From contig OZ024935.1 in NCBI GenBank assembly GCA_964017235.1, positions 1 through 64,000 on the forward strand: a stretch of DNA of 64,000 nucleotides, written 5' to 3'. The translations under genes and the position numbers were made by a program. The notes beneath the pieces are model-generated. The model searched no databases, had not been told where the DNA came from, and saw only the letters and a list, made by a program, of their open reading frames with translations. Below, one piece after another: positions 36,201-45,699 of this stretch. Positions within the stretch are counted from its first letter, which is position 1, and every line of letters begins with the position of its first letter. The stretch is from Sabellastarte sp. h YS-2021. Lineage: Eukaryota; Annelida; Polychaeta; Sabellida; Sabellidae.

Positions 36201-37212
36201 CCAAGAAGCAGTCACCATAGCTGAGAAACTAGTCACAGAATTTGTATGTCACTTTGGGGCTCCAATGCAAATACTGACTGATCAGGGACGCCAGTTTGAA
36301 TCCAAACTGTTTGCTGAGATTTGTACCCTTCTCGACATTGATAAAACCAGAACCAGTAGTTTTCATCCCCAAACCAATGGTCTTGTAGAGAGATTCAACC
36401 GCACCTTGGAAGGCATGCTTCGACCTTTTGTCAGTCATCACCAGCAGGATTGGGATGAGTATCTGCCAATGTTGTTGATGGCATACAGATCAACAGCACA
36501 GGAGTCCAGCAGCATCTCTCCCAATTGCATGATGTTGGGACATGAGATCAACCTTCCAATTGATCTTATGTTCCCAATCCATGAAAGTAACCATCTAGTG
36601 GATTCAGAGTATGCTAGTACTCTGCAGGAAAGGTTGCAAAGAGCTCATGAAAATGCTCGCCTGCATCTTAGGTCAGCTGCAATGCGACAAAAGAAGCTGT
36701 ATGATCTGAAGGCATCTCCTTCAAGATACAAGAGGGGTGATTTTGTTTGGCTCTACACACCCCAGAAGAAAAAAGGAATTTCTCCTAAGCTGCAGAAGTT
36801 CTGGTCAGGACCATACTTGATAGTGCATAAACTGAGTGATGCACTGTATCGGATTCAAAAGTCAGTGAGAACAATTCCAAAGATAGTTCATTTCAACAGG
36901 CTGAAAAGATACCATGGAAAAGGGCTGGTGAGCTGGGTCCCGGGAGCAGATCCAGGAATTGAAATCCTTACTCAGGATGCTGAGGAAGGTACACCTACTG
37001 GTCCAAGACCACCTGACTTGGATACAGATAGTGAGAATGAAGATGTAATTTCACAGGATTCAGAGATTGAGTCTGAACAACCAATAATGCCGGATTTGCA
37101 GATGGCTGTGGACTCAAACTGTGAATTTTCCCATACCCCATGTCCGAACCCAAGTATCAGGCGCTCAAAACGTGTAGTTCAAAGACCCAAGAGACTGATC
37201 GAAGAGATATAG
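33235..37212 (+). CDS. pol: Pol polyprotein: protease, RT, RNase H, integrase
   Basis: An uninterrupted frame of 1325 codons from the first ATG; the frame is open upstream to 33121. Order: aspartic protease with active site LIDTGA (D65); RT about 363-545 with catalytic YLDD at 497-500; RNase H about 635-760 with LDCDASD at 643 and the REL glutamate at 687; integrase zinc-binding HHCC region from H887 (HDHVTAGH, then CNAC); integrase core with D956, D1016 and E1052 (D-X59-D-X35-E); and a GPY/F module at FWSGPY, 1189-1194. All visible catalytic residues are present. The tail after about 1230 is acidic and unassigned, and no chromodomain is seen. It lies in the -1 frame relative to gag, so a frameshift is expected, but I find no standard slippery heptamer in the overlap. 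It would copy the RNA into DNA and integrate it. Confidence 0.97.
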   Translation: MLELWRGWACPIQLPSKSVKLIMAASGGRDTAKRFRPQKILAVNGRGGLVAIGQINGHPLKFLIDTGAAVTLVSKEIFHKFQMKSELQPSNLVICGADGKNLDVSGEGTMEITLGPLKVTHEVIVAALQPDAILGMDFLSQHECKVDIPAQRLIINSLVVNLWQEGNNPQSCKVAIKEPVVIPPESEKLILGEVQRRGSEGPVNMVQGSAKFVERYGLFVCHSLVDVEKGVVPIRILNPQSEPVHLHKGTMAGLALPVDICQTDMSPNYGVYQIGQQDAEVPSARIKTLPEHLQMLLEESGGNLCKEENDELKEFLVEYNDVFVGAGGQLGRTGLVKHSINTGNQYPIRQRPRRTPLHLQDEVKKQVTDMLEQGVIEPSNSPWSSPIVLVRKKDGSYRFCVDYRLLNKATIGDAYPIPRVNFDQLAGSQWFSTLDLMSGYWQVEMDPNDKPKTEFACQEGLFQFNLMPFGLTNAPSTFERLMESVLTGLQYQTCLIYLDDVIVYSNSFHEGISRLREVCERFRQAGLKLKAKKCVLFQTEVKYLGHIVSRDGVATDPVKIKAVKEWPTPTSVTQVRSFLGLAAYYRRFIKDFSKIAAPLHQLTEKNQKFSWADECNEAFNQLKESLTTTPVLAYPVMGKQFILDCDASDIAIGAVLSQVNDNIEHVIAYGSKCLSKAERRYCVTRRELLAIVYFVKYFRHYLYGVKFLIRTDHGSLRWLFNFKEPEGQVARWIETLSTFQFDIQHRPGKQHGNADGMSRIPCKQCQELHSDVRAISLQEEEKRNVETQPENTSWIVGWTSEFLRKEQLEDPIIGKILTIKESCDERPQWKDISEGCKSMKAYWFLWKQFHVRSGVLYKLWEEEKAGKGVWQIVLPASLREEVLLQLHDHVTAGHLGQHKTLAKVRQRFYWHGLKEYVHKWCNGCNACASAKGPSKKPRALLQQCPVGCPMERVALDILGPLPTSHKGNKYVLVVADCFTRWTEAYALPNQEAVTIAEKLVTEFVCHFGAPMQILTDQGRQFESKLFAEICTLLDIDKTRTSSFHPQTNGLVERFNRTLEGMLRPFVSHHQQDWDEYLPMLLMAYRSTAQESSSISPNCMMLGHEINLPIDLMFPIHESNHLVDSEYASTLQERLQRAHENARLHLRSAAMRQKKLYDLKASPSRYKRGDFVWLYTPQKKKGISPKLQKFWSGPYLIVHKLSDALYRIQKSVRTIPKIVHFNRLKRYHGKGLVSWVPGADPGIEILTQDAEEGTPTGPRPPDLDTDSENEDVISQDSEIESEQPIMPDLQMAVDSNCEFSHTPCPNPSIRRSKRVVQRPKRLIEEI

Positions 37213-37342
37213 CCTTGCGATCCAGACTGAATCACTTCAATTCTGTTCTATTAGTAAAGAAACCTTTTAGATAAGATGCGTAGATAAGAAGACTTCAAGT
37301 AATCAATCTAAGAAACAAGATCTCACCTGTATGGCCCATGCA

Positions 37343-37357
37343 TCTCTTGTGTTGTAG
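37343..37357 (+). promoter_or_regulatory. Splice-acceptor-like site abutting the third ORF
   Basis: TCTCTTGTGTTGTAG ends exactly before the ATG at 37358, giving a pyrimidine-rich run followed by TAG. A donor-like GAAG|GTAATA occurs in the LTR near 30425, about 45 bases after the expected transcription start. Splicing between them would give a short message for the third ORF, as env is made in retroviruses. This is inferred only. Confidence 0.4.
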
Positions 37358-38653
37358 ATGAACAACTGTAGAGAATGTGAAAGAAGTTTTTCTTCAAAAT
37401 CAAATCTGCGAAGGCATATTTCCAGCTGCCACATGGTGCCTAGCAGATACCTGTGTCCTTACTGTAGCTGGACGAAGAGTCGCAGGGATGACCTTATTCG
37501 CTTCCATATTGTGGATAAGCATCCGGAGAAGTTGATGGCAGTCAGAGAAAATCCTGAACTGATCAGAAAGGTGTCTCCTGGAGAAGATCATAGAGAAGAT
37601 AGAAGCCAGGAAGAGAGGAGTGAAGATGGAACAAGAGTAAGGGGCAAAATGGACGAAACATTCAAGCGGAAGAGGGAGCCGGAGAAACAGAAGTCAGAAG
37701 AACCAACCTGCAGTAAGAAAAAAAGCAAGAAAACAAATTATGGAGAACAAAAGAGAGAAGAAAAGAAAAGTCATCAGGATGGGAAAGAAAATCATGCCGC
37801 AAGTAACCGAGAAGACAAGATAAAGAAGAGAGATGACACCAGGAAGGAATGTTCTGCCACTATTACTAAAGAAGATAAGAAGGAAGAAGAAGAGATCAGG
37901 AAGGAACATGCCACTGAGATTGTGAAAGATGAGGAGGCTGAGAAGGAAGAGGGGACCAGGGAAGAAACAGAAAAGGATGCAGATACAGAGACCCTCAAAT
38001 CTGATATACCACTTTTCAAACATTTGGATGGGATCATTGCCGGTGCAGAGCATAGGGGAGAGAGTTCCGGGAACACAGTGGCCCAAAGCGAGTTGCAACT
38101 GGCTGTCAGGTCCATTTTGCCACACATAAATACAGAGGCACCAAGTATGTACATTCCAGATTGCGAATCTATTTCTACCCAGTACTCGCCACAAAAGATG
38201 ACAAATGAAGAAGTTGGACCACAAGAGATGAATATTCCGACACCCACTGCCCCAGTCAGTACCTTGTCATCAGTTATGGCATCAGTTATGGCTAGTCCCA
38301 TCTCAATAAATTCCTCTCCTACTGTTCCAAACATCTTGCCCAGTGCCCCCAAAGCTAACCGTTCACACCAAATTCCAAACCATCTGAGACAGAATGTGAG
38401 GTACCTAGAGACACATTGTCGACACGGCATATTGAGGCCAATACATGTCCATATCAGGAAAGAAGTGTTTAAACCCAATGGAGAAAGAGTCCGCCAGCAC
38501 GAAATACAGATTAACTGTGCATTTTGCCCCCCTCCAACCATCAAAAAGATCGCGGAAGTGGAAGGTCTCCCAGGACAAAGCAGGAGGAGTAGCACCCCAA
38601 GGTCAACGTCTGCAGAGTTCAACCTGTCATCATCGTCAGATGATTCGGTGTAA
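37358..38653 (+). CDS. Third ORF: two-finger C2H2 protein of unknown function
   Basis: An intact 431-codon frame, 145 bp after pol, on the same strand. N-terminus: two C2H2 zinc fingers, C4-X2-C7-X12-H20-X4-H25 and C33-X2-C36-X13-H50-X4-H55. About residues 70-225 are extremely rich in Lys and Glu, probably helical or coiled. About 255-335 are rich in Ser, Pro and Thr. About 345-395 hold a distinctive Cys/His-containing block (THCRHG, HVHIRKE, NCAFC) that may bind metal. The end is Ser-rich. There is no signal peptide and no hydrophobic segment, so it is not an envelope protein. A nuclear, nucleic-acid-binding role is likely from the fingers; regulation of the element is my inference. I do not recognise the family. 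Being open over 1.3 kb in a young element argues that it is maintained. Confidence 0.85.
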   Translation: MNNCRECERSFSSKSNLRRHISSCHMVPSRYLCPYCSWTKSRRDDLIRFHIVDKHPEKLMAVRENPELIRKVSPGEDHREDRSQEERSEDGTRVRGKMDETFKRKREPEKQKSEEPTCSKKKSKKTNYGEQKREEKKSHQDGKENHAASNREDKIKKRDDTRKECSATITKEDKKEEEEIRKEHATEIVKDEEAEKEEGTREETEKDADTETLKSDIPLFKHLDGIIAGAEHRGESSGNTVAQSELQLAVRSILPHINTEAPSMYIPDCESISTQYSPQKMTNEEVGPQEMNIPTPTAPVSTLSSVMASVMASPISINSSPTVPNILPSAPKANRSHQIPNHLRQNVRYLETHCRHGILRPIHVHIRKEVFKPNGERVRQHEIQINCAFCPPPTIKKIAEVEGLPGQSRRSSTPRSTSAEFNLSSSSDDSV

Positions 38654-39012
38654 AGAGACTATAGGATAATTTACAAATGCTGAAGGACTATAATTTTGTG
38701 TTGATCAAATTTTAGTGTAATTTAGTGAGGTGATAAATTCCGAATATATCCTGAGAGAACTGGACTTTTGTACATATGCATGCAGATGCATGGTTTTTGT
38801 GTTATTTTATTTTTTTTTTCTGATTCATGGACATTTAAAATAGACGTTTCTTCTTTAAAAGTTAGTTGAATGAATTTCTAGTTTTTTTTTTATGTAAATA
38901 TGAATTTTCGGTTAACTTGTAACATAATGGTTTGAATACATGTATATATGGATCACAGCGTATTTTACTTAGTAATTTTATGTGCTCTGAGTCGACGAGG
39001 ACGTCTCAATCT
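38654..39012 (+). other. 3' untranslated part of the Gypsy internal region
   Basis: AT-rich and T-tract-rich sequence between the third ORF and the polypurine tract. No open frame or domain seen. Confidence 0.6.
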
Positions 39013-39025
39013 AAGGTGGGGAGAG
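39013..39025 (+). other. Polypurine tract
   Basis: AAGGTGGGGAGAG lies directly before the TG of the 3' LTR, where plus-strand DNA priming occurs in LTR retroelements. Confidence 0.88.
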
Positions 39026-41309
39026 TGTTACGGTTCGACCGTAAGTCTGTTGATTTGACATTTCGGATTTCACCTCTTACTCCCGGTAAATTTCGCGGTA
39101 AAATTCGCGGTAAATTTAGCGCGGAATATAGTGATAATAGTACATATTTTCGTAAGAATTTGACCATTTTGGGCTGTTTCTAGAAAGAAATCAAGGTAAA
39201 TATCACTTTTATTGTATTTCTGATTATTTATAGCCCCTTTTTCGGCCCTTAAAAGACAGTTTAAAGACACATTTTGGGCTATTGCTGAGCTTAGTTGGAG
39301 ATTTTCAACTGTGAATGGGTCATTCTTAAAATAGGGGTGAAGGGTTTAGTGATGTAGTGTTGTTCACATTTAGATTGAAAATTATAATATTGAAATGTGA
39401 TTTGGTATAAATCATTTTCCACAGATTAATAAATCTGAGTGTTGTAAGTGTTAACTGAATATTTATGTAATGTAAATTTACATTATAGTGTGTGATGTAT
39501 AAGTTATCACATCCATTTCCCATATGCTCCCTATGTACACTCTTCCTGATGATCACATGACCGTCTGGCTGAGAGCCTATATAAGCAGTGGTTTTCCAGT
39601 GAAGAGCCAGAATTCAGAATTGAATTCACCGGGCAACAACTGAAGAGAGAAGGTAATAGCAAAAGAATATCATTAAACACGTGATCCGGGAGTGGCTCTG
39701 GGATCAGCACAGGATATCAGAGCAGTGTTCAGAATTGAACACAGTGACAATCCTTGATGCGATCCTGGAGTGGCTCCTTGGATGCAGTCCCAGGAGTGAG
39801 TTCCCGGGATCACTGTCATTGTTGATCTAAGACAATACTCCCAGGAATTGGAACCAGGATGGCGAATGATTTCTGCATTGTATTCTGTTGTGAATCTTGC
39901 AAGTAATCAGCTGCCTGAGCTGCCAAAGAACATTCTAAGAGCTGCCATAATTTACCTCATTGAAGGAACCAGTATTCAGAAATGAACACGATCAGAATTA
40001 TTGATAAGTGTTCAGCATTGAATACCAGAAGTACTCAGACCATCCCAGAAGTACTCAGACCATATTCCCGGGATCACTACAGCCATCCATAATCCTCACT
40101 CCCCCATCCCAATAGCTATGTTCTATGATAAATAATTGTGGTGGAGACCCAAAGATGTTTTGTTATGATGTATGAGTCCAGAGAATTTATTACAGCACTG
40201 AAATACTTATTAAATAAATTATTATTGTGACTTTATTTTTCCTGTTGCTTATCTTCTCTATCAATACTTAAGATCTGAAAATCTACACAACTATAGATTT
40301 GGCATAAGCTTGTAGCACCACCTTCCATGAGAATCCACGGATCAGTGATCCCTGAATCAAAATACTTAAGATCTGATCTTCCATTCAGGACAGAAGGGTG
40401 ACAATGACTGAACCCACTGGAGCCTCCGCTAACCAATGTGCTGATGCCCAATTCAGATTGCAGCAATCCTGGGAGAACCAGCAAGATTAATTAAGAGTGA
40501 ACATTCCAGGGCAACCAGAGCCGGCAGCATTGCAGAATAGTTAATAAGGTTTTGTTCCAGTCCACCAGGTGACAACATGCCGATCCTTAGAGCAGCTGAA
40601 CCAGGGTGCTAGTAAGAGTGAGGTAGATCCACGATCCAGAATCCCGGGAAGAGTATTTATTTCATCTGTAGGTCCATGATCAAGAATCCTGGGAAGAGTA
40701 TTTATTTCATCTATACATCCATGATCCAGAATCCCGGGAAGTTTATTTGTTACAACTATATACAGTTTTTCTGATATCTGTGAAGTGATTCAGTTTGATA
40801 AGCCCGGTAGAATTCAGATGTGAATTCCACCCCATTATTCATTATTCTTAGGCCTATTCATTTTTCATAAAGAGTTATAGGGAAGACTGAAGTTCTTCCT
40901 GCTAAGCCAATAGGAGGCTTAACTGTATGGGGACTGGTAACTCCCCGGATTTGGAGTGCCACTGTGAAATGTTCGCGAAGTGGTGACACTGCCAGCTTAA
41001 GGGTTAGAAAACCCTTGTGTAAAATTCCTGCAGGTGTTATTTGGTGGCATGGTGAAATCTGACGTCAGTGATGTCACCGTGCATGATGGCATTGTGGAAT
41101 CTACGTGTAGTGATGCCATCTGGATGCAACCTGAGATGAACTTTTGGGAGTGAGTCTGATCCCGGGAGTTAGGATTGATCCTAGGTTGAGGATTGATCCA
41201 TGGATTGGATTCATTCCCGATGTGAGCAGTGGGCTTTTGAAATGTACACGTAGTGGCACCACTGCAAAGTTGTTGGGGATGATGGATTTAACCGCTCGGA
41301 TCCGTCACA
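39026..41309 (+). repeat. 3' LTR of the Gypsy element (2284 bp)
   Basis: The same length and order of motifs as the 5' LTR. The two differences I found are A at 39251 (G in the 5' LTR) and A at 40209 (T in the 5' LTR, just before the AATAAA). Dyad motifs are at 39613, 39728, 39975, 40011 and 40813; the TATA box is at 39578. It is followed by the ATAT duplication and then the interrupted LINE. Confidence 0.95.
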
Positions 41310-41313
41310 ATAT
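41310..41313. repeat. Right target-site duplication of the LTR element (ATAT)
   Basis: A copy of the ATAT at 29795-29798, immediately after the terminal CA of the 3' LTR. Confidence 0.85.
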
Positions 41314-43613
41314 ATTGGTGAAAGTACAAGACAGGTGTATGATATAATGAGTTTCACAGAAACTGCTTATATACCAGGACTACTGATGCTTATAGTCTAT
41401 GAAAAAGCATTTGATTCTATCTCATGGAACTTTCTATTCAAAACATTGAAATATCTTGGATTTGGTAAAACTTTATTACGCTGGTTAAAACTGTTCAACA
41501 CAGACATACAAGCAAGAGTTATACAATGTGCATTTACTTCTGAACCCATTGATATTGGGCGTGGCTGTAGACAGGGTGACCCAATTTCACCTTACCTTTT
41601 TATATTTGGTGGTCAAATACTAGCAATTCTTATATCACAATGTGCTGACATAAAGGGTATCACTATAAAAGGAGTTGAGTTTAAACTCACTCAATATGCA
41701 GATGATACAACCTTATTTCTAGATGGTTCCATTTTATCTTTAAAAGCAGCATTAAATATACTAAAAAATATTCTGTTCCTTCTCTGGTCTAAAAGTCAAT
41801 AGCGACAAAACTAAATTAATATGGATTGGGAAAAAATGGTATTGCAAAGATAAGTTGATCGCCAAAGGACTTCAGTGGGGATTTACAGAATTTAATCTGT
41901 TAGGATTAAGATTTTCAGTTGGGATTGATAAAATGCATGAGTTAAACTTAAATTTGAACTTTATTAAAATTAGGGAACTTGTGAATATTTGGAGCAGGAG
42001 GTATTTTTTCCCACTGGGCAAAATCACTGTCATAAAAACCTTTCTCTTGCCAAAATTAAATCATCTGTTTCTGAGCTTACCCAGCCCGACTGAATTATGG
42101 ATAAATCAGTTGAATGATACATTGTTCAAGTTCATCTGGTCCAATAAGCCTGATAAAAGTAACAGGAACACAGTAATGTTGGGAACTAGGTCTGATGGTC
42201 TTAACATGATAAACATAGGATTGTTCATAAAATCCCTTAAAGCTACTTGGCTTCGAAGGTATTTAACTCAAAACAAACCACCATGGAAAATCTGTTTCAA
42301 AACCACAATTTGCTGTGATCTGGAAAAAAGTTTAACTGTGGGGCCAAAGTATATAAAATCTATTAAAAAAGACTACCAACAAGTTTTGGCTGGACACCTT
42401 TGATGCATGGTACAGTGCACTGAATAATCAAATAACTGAGACAAACACCCAGCTTTTGACAACTCCACTCTGGTACAACAACATCTTATCTGAGGAGCTC
42501 ATGGTTGATGAAAATTGGCTTGTAAAGGGCATAATGGCAGTTTCAGATGTCCACACAGAGAGTGGTACATTCTTATCTCCTGATCAACTACAGGATATGT
42601 ACAGGCTGCATAGCTTGAATTTTCATTTTTATCTCCGTACAAAAATTTGTAGCGGACCCACAGCGATTAACAAACTGTTGCTTACTTAGACCTTTTTATA
42701 CCATATAAAGCCCATACTTAGGTATAATAGGAGTACTAAAGATATCTACAGATTTTTGATGTCCACCAAGAAAAATGAACATACTATGAAGCAAAAATGG
42801 AGTAGAGATTTAAATAAGCATATCAATGAAAAAGAGTGTGATTTAATATTCACAATTTGCTTTGAGATTGTTCATAATAATAACCTGAAATGGTTTCAAT
42901 TAAAAATATTATACAGAATTTTAGGCACCAATGAATACTTACATAAAATATGATTAAAAGAAAGTCCTCATTGTCTCAGGTGTCCAAATGAGAATGAAAA
43001 TATTTTACACTTGTTTGAAAGATGTTCAGAAGTCAAATCCTTTTGGAAAACAATAGAGCAATATATTTATCAAAAAAATATATATATATTTATCAAAACA
43101 TTAATTTTAAAATTAAATTTACAGACTGTATTTTCACTTTTGGGTATAATTTTCAAGACCAAAATAGTGTTCCACTAAACATATTGATCTTAGCCACCAA
43201 AAATACATATCCCAAACAACAAATAACAGATTAAGTCTTTTGGCTCTTCAATGGAAGCTATCAGAAATTTATGCGGATGAATATCTAATTTCAAAACTTG
43301 CTGAAAACGAAGACACTTTTTCACAAATCTGGCAAAAATGGCTTCCAGTATTTAGATAATTCCAAATAAAACATAATATGTTAAATCAATGTTTAGTGTA
43401 ATGGAAAGTGCTTTTTTCCATTGGGGTATATATTGGACATATAACTGGAAAACATATAATTTTATTGCATAATGTTTCTTAATTGTGCTGTTTGTAAGAG
43501 TATAAGATGTATTAAATGTTGCTTTTTTTGGCATATGCTTAAGAACTATTGTAAAATATAGATATGGGAAATAAAAAAAGTTCCTTGTGGACAAAAAACA
43601 AAAAAAAAGAAAT
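41310..43613 (+). pseudogene. Tx1/L1-like LINE ORF2, right part with 3' end
   Basis: RT resumes at IGES right after the LTR element. Motif A reads LIVYEKAFDS, with Val (41395-41397) where a catalytic Asp is expected. The block CRQGDPISPYLF (near 41565) and the catalytic QYADDT (near 41695) are present. The frame breaks near 41785, again near 42400, and at several later stops, with thumb and C-terminal LINE homology in 41855-42403, 42420-42689 and 42756-42953. A C-terminal zinc-knuckle-like CLRCPNENENILHLFERC (C-X2-C-X8-H-X4-C) lies near 42977-43030. The coding remnant ends at a stop at about 43359, and an A-rich tail at about 43591-43613 marks the 3' end. It is a dead copy. Confidence 0.85.
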
Positions 43614-43929
43614 AATATTTCTTTAGGGTGGCTGAAAATGATTAATTTTAGAAAAACCATCGAATCCTTTGAAAGCAATATGAGTTTTTACTAGTAAATC
43701 ACCAAAGTACAAAAACGAGTACATATCACTGAAAACAAGATTGGTATAAAATGTAAAGACTTAGCACTAAATAAGTAATACTTTGAGGACTTAAAATCTG
43801 CTGCATGTTTCAGTACCTTTTATAAACATGTTTTTGGAATGTTGGTTTCGTTTCTTTTCAAAGGAACCTGACTCCTATTTAGAATTCTTTAAAAAAATCT
43901 AAATAATTTGTCATATAGTAATTCGATAA

Positions 43930-44095
43930 AAACAAGTGGGAAACAGTATTTGATGACTGGTTGAATTATGCGCACTGGATAGCAGTTTATAAACATTGTT
44001 TTAAACTTATACAAGACAAAAAAATAATGTGGTTGCAATATGGGATTTTAAATCTTGTTTACTATCAATTGCAATGGTGTGATAACGTCTCTTCA
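43930..44095 (+). pseudogene. Short Tx1-like LINE ORF2 C-terminal fragment
   Basis: About 55 codons, including KWETVFDDWLNYAHW and KKIMWLQYGILN, resemble the segment just before the C-terminal Cys/His motif of Tx1-like ORF2 proteins (compare LKWFQLKILYRIL in the LINE copy at 42890). No other part of the element is seen here. The call is by resemblance only. Confidence 0.45.
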
Positions 44096-44305
44096 TTTAG
44101 AGACTTTTTTTTATTTTTCAGGGTAGGAATTAAGAGAGATTGGAGGAGATCATCAGGCACAATGTAATCACATTACCAGTAAGTAGTAGAGATAGCATCA
44201 CATGCAGTCATTCCAATGTATAAGGTGATTTGTAAAAAAAACTTTTTAACTACTGTGTTTCCCAGCTTTGTTATGGATTCTTTACTAAGGAATTTGAAGA
44301 TCATG

Positions 44306-44822
44306 ATCTAATCTAATCTAATCTACTGCTTTCCAGGCACAATATCTCCCCAACAGTTGGGCACACAGTGTGCTAAGTAAACAAAATATTGTTCATTAGG
44401 ATAGTCGAGGGGCAGTAAAGGTAGTAATCCAAAGTTGTGGGTGTAACCGAAGGGAAGGAGAAGGTGGGAAACTAGAGTGAGAAGGTGAGTTTTCACATTT
44501 TTCCTGAAGGAGGTAACAGAGGGGCTGGTTCTTAAAGAGTGAAAGGGTAAAAAGTTCCAAAGAACAGGTGAGTAATAAGAAAAGGAATTTGAAAAATATT
44601 TTAGGGCTGCTTTATTTGGTATTTCTAGAAGAGGTGCAGGGGGGAATTAATTCACTTTGGTAAGTTGGTTGTCCATGTTTTAGAATTTTGTATGTTATAA
44701 GGCCTGTTTTAATTTGTACCCTTTACTTGACTGGGGCCAATGACGATTTTTTCAATTGGGGGCTGTGAGAAAGCTTAAACGAGTGACCACCTTGCAAATT
44801 AGATTAGTAGATTAGATTAGAT
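44306..44822. mobile_element. Candidate non-autonomous element with 17-bp inverted repeats
   Basis: ATCTAATCTAATCTACT at 44311-44327 is perfectly repeated in inverted orientation at 44806-44822, enclosing about 480 bp with no convincing coding frame. The left arm is extended by a further ATCTA unit. The arms are simple (ATCTA)n-like repeats, so this could instead be two unrelated microsatellites. No clear target duplication was found. Confidence 0.4.
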
Positions 44823-45640
44823 GAAGGTATTTCCTTGTCAATGTAATTTGACAATTATGCATGGGAATTGTGCTTGTTTGAACACTGCTGTGCATACTTA
44901 TCTCTAAATAGAGAATCAATGCCCCCTTCTGTCTTTTGGGTTGTCTACACTAACCGCTGGAGTGTTGGGTTTTGAATAAAGTTGTCGAATATTATTAAAC
45001 AACTGTGTAGTTTTGTTGACCAAAATGTTTAACTACTCTGTAGTATTTAGCATATGTTGATCATCGAAACTATTACAAATGTTGTTCAAAATGAATGTTT
45101 TGTCGTAGTACTGTTTCATTTATTCCTTCCATTGTGTGCCTATTGCATCGTGGGACAAAAAAGTATGAAATCACTTGTAAATTTTATATCAAGATGGATA
45201 CAAACAGGAGAATCATCAGTTGTATTATGACATTCGTGTCACACATAGCACTTAAACATAGAGCTTTTTAACAGATTGGATATGAAGACGCAACCCAACC
45301 ATGAACATTCATAGCTAGATTTGCTTTCATATGAATAATTGATAGCATCAGATTGGGGAACAAGAATCAAACCCTCATGGGTCAAAATATCAGTAATTTA
45401 GTGTGAGTGGAATACATACGGAGAAGTCTGTATTGAAATCTCCTCTGAGAATGACTTGGCATTCCTTGTAACTTATTTGAGACATATTTAGGCTTCCTGG
45501 AGCCCTCCAAATCAACAGTCACTATTTTTGCAATCTAGAGAGCACAGACTCTGATTCCTACATTAATCTACTCAATTTAATGTGGACTTTTGTACCACTT
45601 AATTTCTATCAATTGACAGACTCTAAGGTGAAACTGAAGA
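44823..45640. other. Spacer, nothing recognised
   Basis: AT-rich DNA without a recognisable domain, RNA gene or repeat shared with other parts of the window. Confidence 0.5.
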
Positions 45641-45699
45641 CAAACAATTTTAATGAACAGGTATGTTTTGATGCTGAAGAGATGCATGAAATAGTGTTT

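Larger units (their letters stand above)
29799..41309 (+). mobile_element. Complete Ty3/Gypsy LTR retrotransposon with extra zinc-finger ORF (11,511 bp)
   Basis: Structure in order: 5' LTR (29799-32082), tRNA-Leu primer site, gag, pol in the order protease-RT-RNase H-integrase, a third ORF, polypurine tract (39013-39025) and 3' LTR (39026-41309). RT before integrase places it in Ty3/Gypsy (Metaviridae). Both LTRs are 2284 bp, begin TG and end CA. Comparing them by eye I find only two substitutions (30024/39251 and 30982/40209), about 0.1 percent, so the insertion is recent. A 4-bp duplication flanks it. Pol has no stop or frameshift. No env-like protein (signal peptide, membrane segment) is present, and no chromodomain is seen after the integrase. 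It interrupts the RT domain of a Tx1-like LINE in the same orientation. Confidence 0.96.

Noticed and set aside
37792..38622. 276-codon open frame on the minus strand opposite the third ORF
   Set aside because: It is hydrophobic and Ser/Leu-rich because the sense strand is rich in Lys and Glu codons. It has no domain, and the sense frame has clear zinc fingers.
37358..38653. Third ORF as an envelope gene
   Set aside because: No signal peptide, no transmembrane segment and no cleavage-site-like region. It has C2H2 fingers and a charged middle instead.
43061..43100. TATATA-rich stretch as a promoter
   Set aside because: It lies within the decayed C-terminal part of the LINE and looks like simple-sequence expansion.
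44306..44327. Telomere-like repeat (ATCTA)n
   Set aside because: Only about four imperfect units, and the unit is not a known animal telomere repeat.
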